DNA of 64,000 nucleotides from Planctomycetaceae bacterium. GTDB taxonomy: Bacteria; Planctomycetota; Phycisphaerae; SM23-33. A program made the translations under genes and the position numbers. The stretch's first letter is position 1. Each line of letters opens with the position of its first letter. This document shows positions 42,714-52,482 of this stretch, piece by piece. Location: the NCBI GenBank assembly GCA_021371965.1, contig JAJFVE010000160.1, positions 6,176 to 70,175 of the forward strand, read 5' to 3'. Below the pieces are notes generated by a model. The model ran no database searches and was not told where the DNA came from. It saw nothing but the letters and a program-made list of their open reading frames with translations.

Positions 42714-44045
42714 TCACTTCTTTTCTTCGGTCCTGGGCGCCATCGTCAGTTTAATCAGTCGCCCATCCGCAGGGCGAAGCGTCAGCTTCACCTCGCGCTG
42801 GAACTTCTTCGCCTCTTCGCCGGCGGCGGGGATCAGTTCGGCACTTTGCACGCTCGGTCCAAACGTCAGGCTCACCTCGCGGGGCTTGAGGGCGTCCTCG
42901 CCCGTGAGGATCGCCGTGCGGGCGTCGATCAGCATGATGTAATGCGGCGTATTGGCGCCGCTTTTGAAATCGGCTTCCTTCACCAGCACGCCGGCCATCA
43001 GGCCGTCATCCATCTTCTCGATGAGTTTGCCCTCGCCGGCTATCAGGGCGCTCTTCATGATCTTGGCCTTGGTGTTGCCTGGCGCATCGGGCTTGGAATG
43101 GTACACGCCGATGCTGCGATGCCCCAGCACGCGCGGGCCGATCACATCGGCGACGAGCTTGTTGACATCGCGTGCGGCCGCGTAGCTCGGCCCGTTGGTC
43201 TGCCAGACCTCGCGGGCGGTCGAGTAACCGAAGTACACCACGCCCTGCGCGCCGTAGGCGATCGGCGCCAGCACCATGAAGCGGATCTCACTGGCCCCGT
43301 GCAGGCTGCCTTGCGCCTCCCCCTGGCCTTTGGACACTGTGGCGGCCGGGAGCATCGGCCAGAATGCCATGTTCGCCTCGTTGGCCATGCGCCGCCCCGA
43401 CTCCATCCAGTCGCAATAGTCCTCGCGCTTGTCGTGGGCCCAACCTTTGTTGTCGTAGCCGAAACCGTCGTGCTTGAGCCGCCCGAAGGTCTCCAGGCTC
43501 AAAATCGCCACGCCCGCCTTAGCCTGGCCCTTCACATCGCTGCAATGCGCGATCCAAGGGAAAACACCGGCCTTGAGGTCTTCAACGGCCTTGGCATCGG
43601 CCGCCAGCCGCGCGGGCATGGCCCGGCCGTACTTGGCGCCCACCTGGTAGCCGACGACGGTCTCGCTGGTATACTTCTTCGCCGCGTCGGCAACGCTCAT
43701 CCCCTGCTCGATCGGGTGCGTGCGCTTCGTGCCGTAGACATCCTTCTCCTTGAGTGTGTCGGACACCATGAGGCTGACGATCTGCTTGACCTTGGTCTTC
43801 TCGTAGAACTGCGCCATATATCCGGTCTCGATGGCCACGTTAAAGTTGGCGGCCTCGAGGTTCTTGGCGTAGTCGAGCGTGTAGTCGGTACCGGGGTAGT
43901 TGTGGAAGCAGAACGCCGCGATGCCGAAGGCCTTGAACTTGTAAGGCTTCATGCATTCCAGCGGCTGGTTGAGTTCATCGTCCGCCGCCGAGGCCGTAGC
44001 CGCCGCGACCAGAGCCAATACGCAAGTCCACATCAGCTTCTTCAT
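42714..44045 (-). CDS. secreted protein of unknown function, TIM-barrel-like
   Basis: A 443-residue exported protein with signal peptide MKKLMWTCVLALVAAATASA. The mature part begins with FKAFGIAAFCFHNYPGTDY and alternates short strands and helices (NFNVAIETGYMAQFY, GVAILSLETFGRL, MLPAATVSKGQGE, IRFMVLAPIAYGAQGVVYFGY), like glycoside hydrolase barrels with an active site at the C-terminal strand ends. The last 90 residues look beta-rich. The start at 44045 follows AAAGGA; the longer frame lacks a site. It follows the GH116 gene divergently and precedes the GH29-like gene on the same strand. A glycosidase role is inferred only. Confidence 0.6.
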   Translation of the reverse strand: MKKLMWTCVLALVAAATASAADDELNQPLECMKPYKFKAFGIAAFCFHNYPGTDYTLDYAKNLEAANFNVAIETGYMAQFYEKTKVKQIVSLMVSDTLKEKDVYGTKRTHPIEQGMSVADAAKKYTSETVVGYQVGAKYGRAMPARLAADAKAVEDLKAGVFPWIAHCSDVKGQAKAGVAILSLETFGRLKHDGFGYDNKGWAHDKREDYCDWMESGRRMANEANMAFWPMLPAATVSKGQGEAQGSLHGASEIRFMVLAPIAYGAQGVVYFGYSTAREVWQTNGPSYAAARDVNKLVADVIGPRVLGHRSIGVYHSKPDAPGNTKAKIMKSALIAGEGKLIEKMDDGLMAGVLVKEADFKSGANTPHYIMLIDARTAILTGEDALKPREVSLTFGPSVQSAELIPAAGEEAKKFQREVKLTLRPADGRLIKLTMAPRTEEKK

Positions 44046-44159
44046 GACAATCCTTTCCATTAATGAGGCCATTAGTGTAACCCGACTCGATTGTTCCAGC
44101 ATTCCAACATTCCATTATTCCGTTCTTCGACTACAATCCAGCTTCTGAAAGGACACGCT

Positions 44160-46811
44160 ATGCCCACACTTAGCAGCTCGATCACACATTGCGGCGGAAT
44201 TCCTCTGGGCGGCCTGGGGACCGGTTCAGTTGAGATCTGGCCCGACGGCTATTTCCACCAGTGGCAGATCTTCAATCTCGGCCGCTGGGCGGCGTATCAA
44301 CCGGACAAGCCCGTCGCGCCCGAGCCGAAGATGGATATCGGCGGCCTGACGTTTTATCTGCGCACGCGGGAAGGCGGCGGCGAGCCGCTCACGCGGCGGC
44401 TGGGCATGCGCACCGACCAGCACAATCTCTACTCCTTCGCATGGCTCAAGAGCGTCGAGCAGATCGACTTCACCGGCGCGTACCCGATGGCCGCGCTGGA
44501 GTACATTGATGACGACCTGCCTGTGGCAGTCGAGGCGGCGATGTTTTCGCCCATGATTCCACACGACGCGCGCACCAGCGGCACGCCGGGCTTCAGCGCC
44601 GTCTTCACGCTGACGAATCTGACCGATGAGCCGGTCGATGTCTCACTGATGGGCCTGCTGAACAATCCCGTCGCCGCCGGCCTTGATGACCGCCGGCTCA
44701 CCAACACGATCTCACGCGACCATGGCGCGACGTTCCTGACGAAGGCGACGGCGTCGCGCGAAAAGTTACAGACCGTCGGCAGCCTGAGCCTGGGCGTCTC
44801 GGGCGGCGACGCGAGTTGGCTGGCGGGCGAGTACGAGAGCTATATCGGCGGCATCTTCGTATCGCACTGGTCGGCGGGGCAAACGCCTTACGGCATGGCG
44901 CACGAGAGCCTCTTTCACGAGTTCCGCCGCGACGGGCGGCTGCCCTCACTGGGCGGCGGCAATAGCCCATCGGGGCTGCTGACGTTGTCGGCCGAGGAGA
45001 TCGCTGCCCTGCCGCCGCGGCAGCAGAAGGCCCTGCTGGAAGAAATCCTGCAGCAGCCCTTCGCGCACTATCTCTGGCGGCGGGTGAAGGAGGTCGAGCC
45101 CGCGATCCTGCGCGGACGCGAGGGCGTCAGCCTCTTCCTCAACCAGGCTCGCGTCCGCCTGGACCACCTCGCCGGGCGCGATCGCAAGGGCGGCAACTGG
45201 GGCACCGGCGCCCTGTGCTCGACGCTGACCTTGGCCCCGCACGAGCGGCGGCAGGTGCGATTTGTGCTGGGCTGGCACTTCCCCTACCACTACAGTGCGC
45301 GCGGGCCGGTGCTCGGCCATGCGTATGAGAACTGGTTCAAGGACGCCGGCGAGGTTTCGCGGTTCCTGATGGCCAACGCCCCCGACCACCAGCGCCAGGT
45401 CGAGCAGTTCACACACGCACTCATGGACACCACGCTGCCCGACGAGATGCCCCAGGCGTGGTCGGCCCAACTCTCCACCCTGGCCAAGTGCACCTGGTGG
45501 ACCAAGGACGACAAGTTCGCCGTCTGGGAAGGCCTGGGCTGCTGCGGCTTCCACACCACCGACATCACTTACCAGGGCTCATTCAGTATCCTGGCGCTGT
45601 TCCCCGAGTTGCAGCAGCGCCAGATGAAGATGGGCGCCAAGTTCCAGCGTGCCGACGGGCGCGTGCATCACTTCTTCGTCCCGGACCTTTCTGCTGTCGA
45701 TGGCGGTTTCGACCGCGTCGACATGAACCAGCAGTTCGTGCTGCTGGCCTGCCGCGACTATCTCTGGACCGGCGACCGCGCGTACATCCGCTCGCTGTGG
45801 CCGCACATTGTGGCGGCGATGAACAACACCGCCGCCCTCGACGCCGACGGCGACGGCCTGCCCGACCACGACACCTGCCGCAACACGTACGACGCGTGGA
45901 ACTTCGCCGGAACGCCCTCGTACATCGCCAGCTTGTGGCTGGGAGCTCTGCTTGCAGGCGCGCGGATCGCCGAAGATCTCGGCCACGCCCGCCAGGGGGC
46001 CGCGTGGCGGCGGTTGCTGAAGAAGGCCTCGGCCAGCTTCGACAAGAAGCTGTGGAACGGCGAATATTACAGCCTGTGGGTTGACGGCCGCGACCGCGAC
46101 GAATGCTGCATGACCGACCAGATCGACGGGGAGTGGTTCACCGGCCTTATCGGCCTGGGGTCGTGCCTGCCGCGGCAGCGCATCACCGCTGCCCTGGAGG
46201 CCATCGTGCGGCACAATTTCAACAGCGAAGACGGGCTGCTCAACGCGACCTATCCCAGCGGGCGAAAGAAACGCCTCTGCACGTACCGCAATCTGCAGGC
46301 GGCCGCGCCATGGACGGGCATCGAGTACGCCATGGCCTCGATGATGCTGGATTTCGGAATGCCCGGCCCGGGCACCGCCGTGGTGCGGAACATCCACGAC
46401 CGCTACCTGCGCGCGGGGCGGTTCTGGAACCACGTCGAATGTGGCGATCATTACTACCGCGCGATGTCAAGCTGGGCCGTGCTGCTGGGCGCGACGGGAT
46501 TCAAAATCGACGTCCCACGCCAGAGCGTGACCTTCGCCCCGGCACTGGCCGACGACCAATGCCGCGCGCCCTGGGTCTCCTCCACCGGCTGGGGCAACTT
46601 CTCCCAAGGCCCCAGCGAGTTCACCCTGCGATGCCACTGCGGCCGACTGAGCTTCAAGCTGCTCAACCTCCACCTCCAAGGCAAGGTGGCAACCGTGCGC
46701 CTCAACGGTCGCAAGATTCCGGCAACAATCTCGCTCCGGCGAGGCGAGGCACAAATCACGCTCGCCCGCGCGGCCGCGTTGACGGAAGGCGATGTGCTGA
46801 CCGTTCAGTAA
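44160..46811 (+). CDS. GH116-family (GBA2-like) glycosidase
   Basis: An 883-residue glycoside hydrolase related to bile-acid beta-glucosidases (GH116). The N-terminal beta domain starts HCGGIPLGGLGTGSVEIWPDGYF, typical of this family. The (alpha/alpha)6 catalytic domain has WTKDDKFAVWEGLGCCGFH (nucleophile region), DITYQGSFSILALFPEL, and DTCRNTYDAWNFAGTPSYIASLWLGAL with the likely acid/base Asp. There is no signal peptide, so it acts in the cytoplasm on imported sugars. The ATG at 44160 follows GAAAGGACACGCT. It fits with the secreted GH29-like proteins and the sulfatase as part of a glycan-use island. The exact substrate (glucoside, xyloside or other) is unknown. Confidence 0.8.
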   Translation: MPTLSSSITHCGGIPLGGLGTGSVEIWPDGYFHQWQIFNLGRWAAYQPDKPVAPEPKMDIGGLTFYLRTREGGGEPLTRRLGMRTDQHNLYSFAWLKSVEQIDFTGAYPMAALEYIDDDLPVAVEAAMFSPMIPHDARTSGTPGFSAVFTLTNLTDEPVDVSLMGLLNNPVAAGLDDRRLTNTISRDHGATFLTKATASREKLQTVGSLSLGVSGGDASWLAGEYESYIGGIFVSHWSAGQTPYGMAHESLFHEFRRDGRLPSLGGGNSPSGLLTLSAEEIAALPPRQQKALLEEILQQPFAHYLWRRVKEVEPAILRGREGVSLFLNQARVRLDHLAGRDRKGGNWGTGALCSTLTLAPHERRQVRFVLGWHFPYHYSARGPVLGHAYENWFKDAGEVSRFLMANAPDHQRQVEQFTHALMDTTLPDEMPQAWSAQLSTLAKCTWWTKDDKFAVWEGLGCCGFHTTDITYQGSFSILALFPELQQRQMKMGAKFQRADGRVHHFFVPDLSAVDGGFDRVDMNQQFVLLACRDYLWTGDRAYIRSLWPHIVAAMNNTAALDADGDGLPDHDTCRNTYDAWNFAGTPSYIASLWLGALLAGARIAEDLGHARQGAAWRRLLKKASASFDKKLWNGEYYSLWVDGRDRDECCMTDQIDGEWFTGLIGLGSCLPRQRITAALEAIVRHNFNSEDGLLNATYPSGRKKRLCTYRNLQAAAPWTGIEYAMASMMLDFGMPGPGTAVVRNIHDRYLRAGRFWNHVECGDHYYRAMSSWAVLLGATGFKIDVPRQSVTFAPALADDQCRAPWVSSTGWGNFSQGPSEFTLRCHCGRLSFKLLNLHLQGKVATVRLNGRKIPATISLRRGEAQITLARAAALTEGDVLTVQ

Positions 46812-46902
46812 GCAAAACATTCTGCCGTTGTTGACAGCGCCGCGGCGCTAAGTACGATGGCGGCATATGGATCGTTCTCTGCTGTTGGGGAAAGGATCGC
46901 CC

Positions 46903-49900
46903 ATGAGCGACCAGCCGAGTCTTGAATCATTGGCACAGGTTCTGGAGAACCTCCGCCAGATGCGGGAGAAACTCTACGATCTGGAGCGACAGGTGCTGTC
47001 GATGCGCGCCCAGGCGATGAACCCGCCCCCCGCGGCGGCCGCACATCCCAAACCGCCCGCCGCGCCGGTCCCGCCGCCGATTCTTCCTGCTGCGACGCAG
47101 CGCGATGAACGCATTGGCTCCCCCGTGCCGCCGGCGGCAGCGCCGCCCCAGCCGCCTCGGGTGCCTCAAGCGCCTGCGGCCGCGGAAGTCTTCCCGCCCC
47201 TGCCGGCGCCCGCCAAGGCCGCGCCGAAGCCGCCCGCTTCACCCGCGCCGGCGCCGGCCTGCGACTTTCCGCCGCGTCCCCGCGTCACGCTCGAGCAGCG
47301 CATCGGCACGCGATGGATGCTGATGGTCGGCATCGCCATCCTGCTGGTAGGCGGATTCCTGTTCTACCGTTATGCCGTCGAGCACAAATGGATCAACCCC
47401 CTCACGCGCTGCATCATGGGCGTGATCTGGGGGCTGGCCATGATCGGCGTGGCCGAGTGGACGCTGCGAAAGCAGATGCGGTACTTCGCAGCCGCCGTCT
47501 TCGGAGGCGGCATCGTCTGGCTTTACACGACGTTCTACGTGGCCTCGCCCAGCGGGCTGTTCGCGGAGTTCCGCCTCATCGGGACCGAAGCGGCCTTTGC
47601 GGCGATGTGCGGCGTGACTGCCCTGGGGATGGTCCTGGCCCTTCGCAGCAACATGGTGACGACGGCCCTGATCTCGCTGATCGGCGCCATCATCACGCCG
47701 ATCCTGCTCAGCACGGGCGTCGACCGCCAACTGGCGCTGATGACGTACCTGATCGTCATCAACGCCGGCTTCCTGTCCTTGGCGTTGTACAAGCGATGGC
47801 AGTGGCTGGCGCCGATCGCCCTGGCTGGCACGGTCGTGCTGGTCGCCGGGTGGACCGCAAAGTTCTACGACGGCGGCCAACTGACCAGCCAGTCCGTCCT
47901 CGCCTGGGTGCTGGCGGCCGAGTTCGCGGCGTTCCTGCTCGTGGCCGCCATGCGGGACCGTGCAGATTCCGCACTCTTGAACGCCCTGCTGCCGATCATC
48001 TGCGCGATCATGCTGGTCAATCTCTGGGCGCTGTGTGGTAAGACGGCGGCCGTGCACTGGTTCGCTATCGGCACACTGGCGGTGCTGGCGGGGGCAACGG
48101 CGTGGGCGCGGTGGCGCGAGGCGCCGGAACTGGCCGCGTCAGCGGTGATCGTGCTTGGCATTTCATTCTGGCTGTGGGCGATGGGGCACGCTCAGGCCGG
48201 CGTCGGCGTCCTGTGCGTCTACGGGTGGCTGATCGTGCTGGCGGCGCTGGCGGAATCTCTGCTGCAGCGCGAGGCCGTGTCGCCGACACTGGCGATTGCC
48301 GCCGGGGCCATCACCGTCCTGGGGTGGCTGATGCTCGCCGGCCAAAGCAGCGATCTTGGCCCGAGCCTGCTGGCGATGCAGTTGCTCGCCCTCGACGCGG
48401 TGGTGCTGACGCTCTGCCGCGCACAGCGGTGGCAGGCGGCGACTCTCGCCCCGCTCGGCTGGACGGTCGTCGCCGTCGCGGTGGCCGCATCGACGCTGCA
48501 CTGGCCGATGTGGCACGCCATCACCTGGATGTGGGTCTACATGGGCCTGTTCGTTCTGCAGAGCGTGCTCGAGCGCGGCAGCGACCGCGGCGTGATCAAC
48601 CCCGCCACGTTCGCGATCGCCGGTGCGGCGATGGCCGCGGGTTTCGTGGCATACGGATCGGGCCTGACCGACGCGATGTTCCTCGGCCATATGCTCGCCC
48701 TGGCCGTGGTGGCGATGACCCTATGCTGGGTGCTGAAGATGCACGCCCTGCGCCTGGGCGTGCTGGGCTGGACCGCCGCGGCCATGGGCATGTACTGGCT
48801 GGCCCAGCATGACGCTGTTGCCGCGACGACGGCGGCGGGAAATCTCAACGTGCTCTGGTCGACGTTCATCTGGATTCTCTTTGCGATCTTCATCGCCGAC
48901 GTGCTGCTGCGGGCAGCCTTCAAGCGCGGCGCCGAGGTCATCGACGGCCTGCAGTCGCTGGGGGCGATGGCGATGATGTTCACCTTCACCTACCTGCTGC
49001 TCGATGGGCAGTACCACAAGTGGATGGGCCTGTACGCCGGCGGGTTGACGGTGTTCTGCACGGTCCTGACGGTGATGCTGCGCCGACTCTGGAGCAGCGC
49101 CTTGATGGGGCAAGTGTTCCTGGCGCAGGCGCTGGTGCTGGCGGCGCTGGCGATTCCCATCCAGTTCGACCGCTCGCTGGTGACGGTCGGCTGGGCGACA
49201 GAGGCCCTGGTCGCAATGGCGATGGCCAAGCGTCTGCACGTGAAGATGATCATGCTGATGTCGCTGGCGGTGCTGGCGCTGGCGGTGATTCATTATGCAG
49301 GCTTGGACTTTCGCGGCGACGCGGACCTCGACATGGTCCTGTTCAGCGTGACCGTCACGCCCATCTCCCTGCGGCTGCTGCTGGGCGTGGGGCTTTCGGC
49401 CGTGATGTTAGCGTGCGCGGGCCTGCTGGGCCTGGGCGGCGGCTGCATCGACAGCGAAGAAACCGACACGGCCCTGGCGCTGATTCTGACCGCAGGCGGC
49501 GCGATCGTTTTCTACACCGTGACGCTCTTGACGATCCCGGCGCTGTCGGCGACGTGCTGGTGGCTGGCGATGGCGGCCGCCCTGGCGGCGCTGGCGATAT
49601 GGAAGAGCTACCGCCGCATGGCCGTCATCGCCGTGCTGGCGCTGGGGGCAGTCGCCGTGAAGTGGGCCTGCTTCGACACGCTCGGCCGGCGCCTCAGCGA
49701 AGGGGCCGACATCGGCGGCATGTTCATCCTCAATACGCAACTGCTTCTGGGCCTGGCCATCGCGGCCGCGGTCACGCTGATCTGGCACATCCGCAAGGCC
49801 GATTGGCCGTGGCTGGGCGGGCTGACGACCGTTGCCAATCTGGCCGGCGCGCTGCTGGTGGCGTGGGCGGGCTGTTTCGAGGTCGACCGCTGGCTCGCGG

Positions 49901-50196
49901 CCGGCGGCGGCACGGAGTTCCTCTGGTCGCAGGAAATCATGGGCTGGTCGCTGTGGCTGGCCGCGTGGTCGACCATCCTGATCGTGCTGGGCTTCGCGTT
50001 CAAGCGGGCCGAAGTGCGCTACCTGGCGCTGGGAATGCTGCTGCTGGCGGTGATCACGATCCTCGTCCGCATCCTCAAAGACGCCGACACGATCTGGCAG
50101 ATCCTCAGCTTCATGGGCCTGGGCATCCTCCTGGTGGCCGGAGCCTGGATCTACTCAATCAAGTTCCGCCCCGCGCAGCATTCCATGGACTCCTGA
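46903..50196 (+). CDS. DUF2339 multi-pass membrane protein
   Basis: A 1097-residue protein of the DUF2339 family. It begins with a coiled coil (LAQVLENLRQMREKLYDLERQVLSM), then a Pro/Ala-rich linker to about residue 130, then the family signature RITLEQRIGTRWMLMVGI-like entry (VTLEQRIGTRWMLMVGIAILLVGG), followed by some two dozen or more predicted membrane spans to the end. The ATG at 46903 follows GGGGAAAGGATCGCCC; an in-frame ATG 36 bases earlier lacks such a site. The family is of unknown function; a role in transport or envelope assembly is often guessed. It stands alone, about 90 bases after the GH116 gene. Confidence 0.85.
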   Translation: MSDQPSLESLAQVLENLRQMREKLYDLERQVLSMRAQAMNPPPAAAAHPKPPAAPVPPPILPAATQRDERIGSPVPPAAAPPQPPRVPQAPAAAEVFPPLPAPAKAAPKPPASPAPAPACDFPPRPRVTLEQRIGTRWMLMVGIAILLVGGFLFYRYAVEHKWINPLTRCIMGVIWGLAMIGVAEWTLRKQMRYFAAAVFGGGIVWLYTTFYVASPSGLFAEFRLIGTEAAFAAMCGVTALGMVLALRSNMVTTALISLIGAIITPILLSTGVDRQLALMTYLIVINAGFLSLALYKRWQWLAPIALAGTVVLVAGWTAKFYDGGQLTSQSVLAWVLAAEFAAFLLVAAMRDRADSALLNALLPIICAIMLVNLWALCGKTAAVHWFAIGTLAVLAGATAWARWREAPELAASAVIVLGISFWLWAMGHAQAGVGVLCVYGWLIVLAALAESLLQREAVSPTLAIAAGAITVLGWLMLAGQSSDLGPSLLAMQLLALDAVVLTLCRAQRWQAATLAPLGWTVVAVAVAASTLHWPMWHAITWMWVYMGLFVLQSVLERGSDRGVINPATFAIAGAAMAAGFVAYGSGLTDAMFLGHMLALAVVAMTLCWVLKMHALRLGVLGWTAAAMGMYWLAQHDAVAATTAAGNLNVLWSTFIWILFAIFIADVLLRAAFKRGAEVIDGLQSLGAMAMMFTFTYLLLDGQYHKWMGLYAGGLTVFCTVLTVMLRRLWSSALMGQVFLAQALVLAALAIPIQFDRSLVTVGWATEALVAMAMAKRLHVKMIMLMSLAVLALAVIHYAGLDFRGDADLDMVLFSVTVTPISLRLLLGVGLSAVMLACAGLLGLGGGCIDSEETDTALALILTAGGAIVFYTVTLLTIPALSATCWWLAMAAALAALAIWKSYRRMAVIAVLALGAVAVKWACFDTLGRRLSEGADIGGMFILNTQLLLGLAIAAAVTLIWHIRKADWPWLGGLTTVANLAGALLVAWAGCFEVDRWLAAGGGTEFLWSQEIMGWSLWLAAWSTILIVLGFAFKRAEVRYLALGMLLLAVITILVRILKDADTIWQILSFMGLGILLVAGAWIYSIKFRPAQHSMDS

Positions 50197-50404
50197 GACG
50201 ACAAAGACGGTCGTGGACCTGACCCGCGAACTTCCGCCTGATAAGAAAAGGGACCTGGCGGTTAGCCCGTTTTCACTGTTGAACAGCGACGGCGGAGGCA
50301 ACGGATAGGGCAGACAGTTGCCCCGACTCCAGCAATTGGGTATATGAAGGACAAGTGCTAACTGTGCCCAATCAACAGGCTATCGGGCCGAAGCAGGCAT
50401 CAAA

Positions 50405-50866
50405 ATGATATCTCACCGAATGCTGCGAATCGGGTTCATAGTGATCTTGGGAGTTATCGTCTTTGTGTCAAGCGTTTGGTACCTCCTCCGAGTCCCAGGT
50501 ATCAGTAATCCAGATGTTATTCACGCTTTGCGAGCAGTCCGAATAGCCTATTACCAAAGCAAAGTCGCCGGCGGATACTGGAATGACGAGATGGTTAACC
50601 AAGGGAAGAAGATGGCCCACCTGCCCTTGCAAGATCGTCTTGATTTCTACAGGACCATACTAGTTGAGTACGATCTGGAGACGGAGACAGCCATCCTTTT
50701 TGTTGAGTTGCTTGGAACGGATTCCGCAGCCCTACGAACAGACTTGTTACACATAAAGAGCAGCGAATCCTACGGTAAGATGCAGGAAACGGAGCGCAAG
50801 AGGATAGAGGCTTGGCTGGAGTACCTTAAGAGGTTGCAAGCGATAGGCACGGCGCCGGCCTACTAG
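50405..50866 (+). CDS. membrane-anchored orphan protein (cassette row, gene 1)
   Basis: A 153-residue protein with one N-terminal span (IGFIVILGVIVFVSSVWYLL) and a helical exterior part (LQDRLDFYRTILVEYDLETETA, ETERKRIEAWLEYLKRLQA). No family recognised. Codon use is visibly more AT-rich than neighbouring genes. The first of a row of small same-strand genes separated by a repeated intergenic element. Confidence 0.6.
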   Translation: MISHRMLRIGFIVILGVIVFVSSVWYLLRVPGISNPDVIHALRAVRIAYYQSKVAGGYWNDEMVNQGKKMAHLPLQDRLDFYRTILVEYDLETETAILFVELLGTDSAALRTDLLHIKSSESYGKMQETERKRIEAWLEYLKRLQAIGTAPAY

Positions 50867-50889
50867 CTAGCATATGGCGCCCAGGCATC

Positions 50890-51043
50890 GCCTTCTGTTC
50901 CGCTTCCCCATTGCCGGCGGCAAGGATCTCCGTGGCGGCCGTGTTGACGCTCGCCCGCACGGGGGCTAGGCCAAGCCACACCTCCGCGCCGTCCCCATTG
51001 CCTGCTGGCACAGTTGCCAGGCGGGGGGTAGAATCTGGGCGTG
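50890..51043 (+). repeat. intergenic repeat R1 of the cassette row
   Basis: About 150 bases following gene 1. It shares with R3 (52176-52296) the blocks GCCTTCTG, CGGC.GCAAGGATC.CCGTGG, CCCAT..C.TGCTGGC and GTAGAAT. The second half (CCCCATTGCCTGCTGGCA, then TTGCCAGGC) matches R2. CTGGCA/TGCCAG forms a short hairpin. R1 carries about 30 bases more than R3 in the middle. From 51044 to 51164 nothing else is seen. Confidence 0.7.
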
Positions 51044-51164
51044 GGAGCGATGGCAAATATCGCAGCGATCACTGAGGCCTTAAAGAAGTAGCGATAGGGA
51101 CATGCCTGCTGGCTGCTTAGTAGATTGTCAGATTAAAGCGGATTGAGATACAAGGAGCGAGAAT

Positions 51165-51605
51165 ATGCCCGCGTTGTATAGCGTAATATGGCCGGCGCTC
51201 AGGTTCACAGAACCTCAGACAATACTTCAAGGGTATATCGAAGCAGGACCGCTAGCCAGAACAACCTACAAAAGCATTTCCGCAGTGAATGCCGCCAGGG
51301 AATTCCTTTTGATTGACTCGCGGGGTGAACAGTACCAGGTCCGCAATATGCGCACCAGAAAAGCACCGGGCCCGTTCAAGCGAGCTATTCTTAGTGCTAC
51401 CAATGCGTTTGTTGATGTTGAAATTGATCTGGTGCACGTCTCGTCCATCGCACTTGAAGAACTGAAAGACAAAATCAAATTGAACCTCGATGCATTTCCA
51501 GAGTTCTGGGAGGAATCTGACGATGTTGCTGAGCTAAAGGCAAAACTCGATAAATGCACATCTATCGATTCGATATTCGCCCTCCGTTTTCTCGGCATTA
51601 AGTAA
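51165..51605 (+). CDS. orphan protein (cassette row, gene 2)
   Basis: A 146-residue protein without signal or membrane span: MPALYSVIWPALRFTEPQT..., ending ELKAKLDKCTSIDSIFALRFLG. A beta-rich first half (YKSISAVNAAREFLLIDSRGEQYQV) and a helical second half (IALEELKDKIKLNLDAFPEFWEES). AAGGAG precedes the ATG. Lower GC than the surrounding genes. Not recognised. Confidence 0.6.
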   Translation: MPALYSVIWPALRFTEPQTILQGYIEAGPLARTTYKSISAVNAAREFLLIDSRGEQYQVRNMRTRKAPGPFKRAILSATNAFVDVEIDLVHVSSIALEELKDKIKLNLDAFPEFWEESDDVAELKAKLDKCTSIDSIFALRFLGIK

Positions 51606-51645
51606 ATACCAGAATCGAGACGAAGACAGATGCATGGCACTCCCG

Positions 51646-51679
51646 CCGGCCCCATTGCCTGCTGGCACTGTTGCCAGGC
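51646..51679 (+). repeat. intergenic repeat R2 of the cassette row (short form)
   Basis: Only the second half of the element is present: CCGGCCCCATTGCCTGCTGG and then CACTGTTGCCAGGC. It matches R1 almost exactly and lies between genes 2 and 3. Confidence 0.7.
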
Positions 51680-51710
51680 ATCGGTACAACACATACAATA
51701 CCGGCGAAAC

Positions 51711-52034
51711 ATGGAAGACTACGTCGACGATATCAAGAAGCGTTCGATTTTAATTGTCGCCCATTCAGACGACAATGTGAAGGTGGTTCTACAGCTCGGG
51801 GGTTCTGCAATTCTTGGAGACGAGGCATCCAGAATGAGGATTGAGTACGACACGGAAGATCAGTTAGCGAGCATCCTTCAACGTCTTCGGGACGCGGGTA
51901 TTGCGTTTGCTGGAGGGAGTTCAGGATGGCCGCCAGCCGAGGTTGCCGTTCTATTGCGAGACAAAGGGAAGGTTCACGGCGAAATCCGGGAAATCATTAG
52001 ATGGTACCACGAAATAGTTGTGCGGCCACGCTAA
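51711..52034 (+). CDS. orphan protein (cassette row, gene 3)
   Basis: A 107-residue protein, MEDYVDDIKKRSILIVAHSD..., alternating strands and helices (VVLQLGGSAIL, EDQLASILQRLRDAGIAFAGG, REIIRWYHEIVV). No signal peptide; not recognised. The ribosome site is weak, and a frame extending upstream runs into repeat R2, so the start at 51711 is the reasonable choice. Confidence 0.5.
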   Translation: MEDYVDDIKKRSILIVAHSDDNVKVVLQLGGSAILGDEASRMRIEYDTEDQLASILQRLRDAGIAFAGGSSGWPPAEVAVLLRDKGKVHGEIREIIRWYHEIVVRPR

Positions 52035-52175
52035 GAGGGATATTCCCTACTCGCCCGGTCACGCTCCCATCCTGATCAGGTGCCGGCCCTGATTGTCGTT
52101 TATCAAGTCGCTGCTATGCTTCCGGTCGCTCTGGACTTCACGCGTTTCGCTTGTCGGTTGCGTGCGCTAGGCAGC

Positions 52176-52296
52176 GCCTTCTGCTGCGTGTCGCCATTGG
52201 CGGCAGCAAGGATCGCCGTGGCCGCCAAGCCGCCCCCGACTCGCGCCCCATCGCGTGCTGGCCCAACTGCAAGGCACAGAGTAGAATACGGCTGTG
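52176..52296 (+). repeat. intergenic repeat R3 of the cassette row
   Basis: A long-form copy resembling R1 over both halves (CCATTGGCGGCAGCAAGGAT...CCCCATCGCGTGCTGGCCCA...GTAGAATACGG), more diverged. It lies between gene 3 and the broken gene 4. The rest of 52035-52365 holds nothing recognisable. Confidence 0.65.
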
Positions 52297-52365
52297 TGAC
52301 CAATACGCAATTACTTCAGGATTTTCTAGCAATCCTTGTCTGATCTTACTGCAAAGGGTACTGGC

Positions 52366-52482
52366 ATGAGGCCAAAATACTTCGTCCCATGGACAGCTAG
52401 CGCGATGGTCCTGACGCTACTCTGGGTTATCCGGGGACACCATACAGGTTTTTGGGTTCAATCCGGACCGCTGCAACCATAA
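52366..52482 (+). pseudogene. 5' end of a fourth cassette-row gene, cut by an inverted repeat
   Basis: AAAGGG and ATG at 52366 begin a frame reading MRPKYFVPWTASAMVLTLLW, like the start of a membrane-anchored protein. At 52432 it enters a 19-bp inverted repeat and then ends at a TAA in 38 codons. It looks like a gene interrupted by insertion. Confidence 0.45.

Noticed and set aside
42174..44063. 629-codon plus-strand frame
   Set aside because: Antisense to two secreted-protein genes that have signal peptides, ribosome sites and family motifs.
50890..52296. Integron attC sites in the cassette row
   Set aside because: The repeats have hairpins but no paired RYYYAAC/GTTRRRY cores in the right places, and no integrase is adjacent.
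52456..52482. tRNA 3' end (GGTTCAATCC...ACCA)
   Set aside because: The loop of the 19-bp inverted repeat; no T-arm stem, anticodon arm or acceptor pairing.
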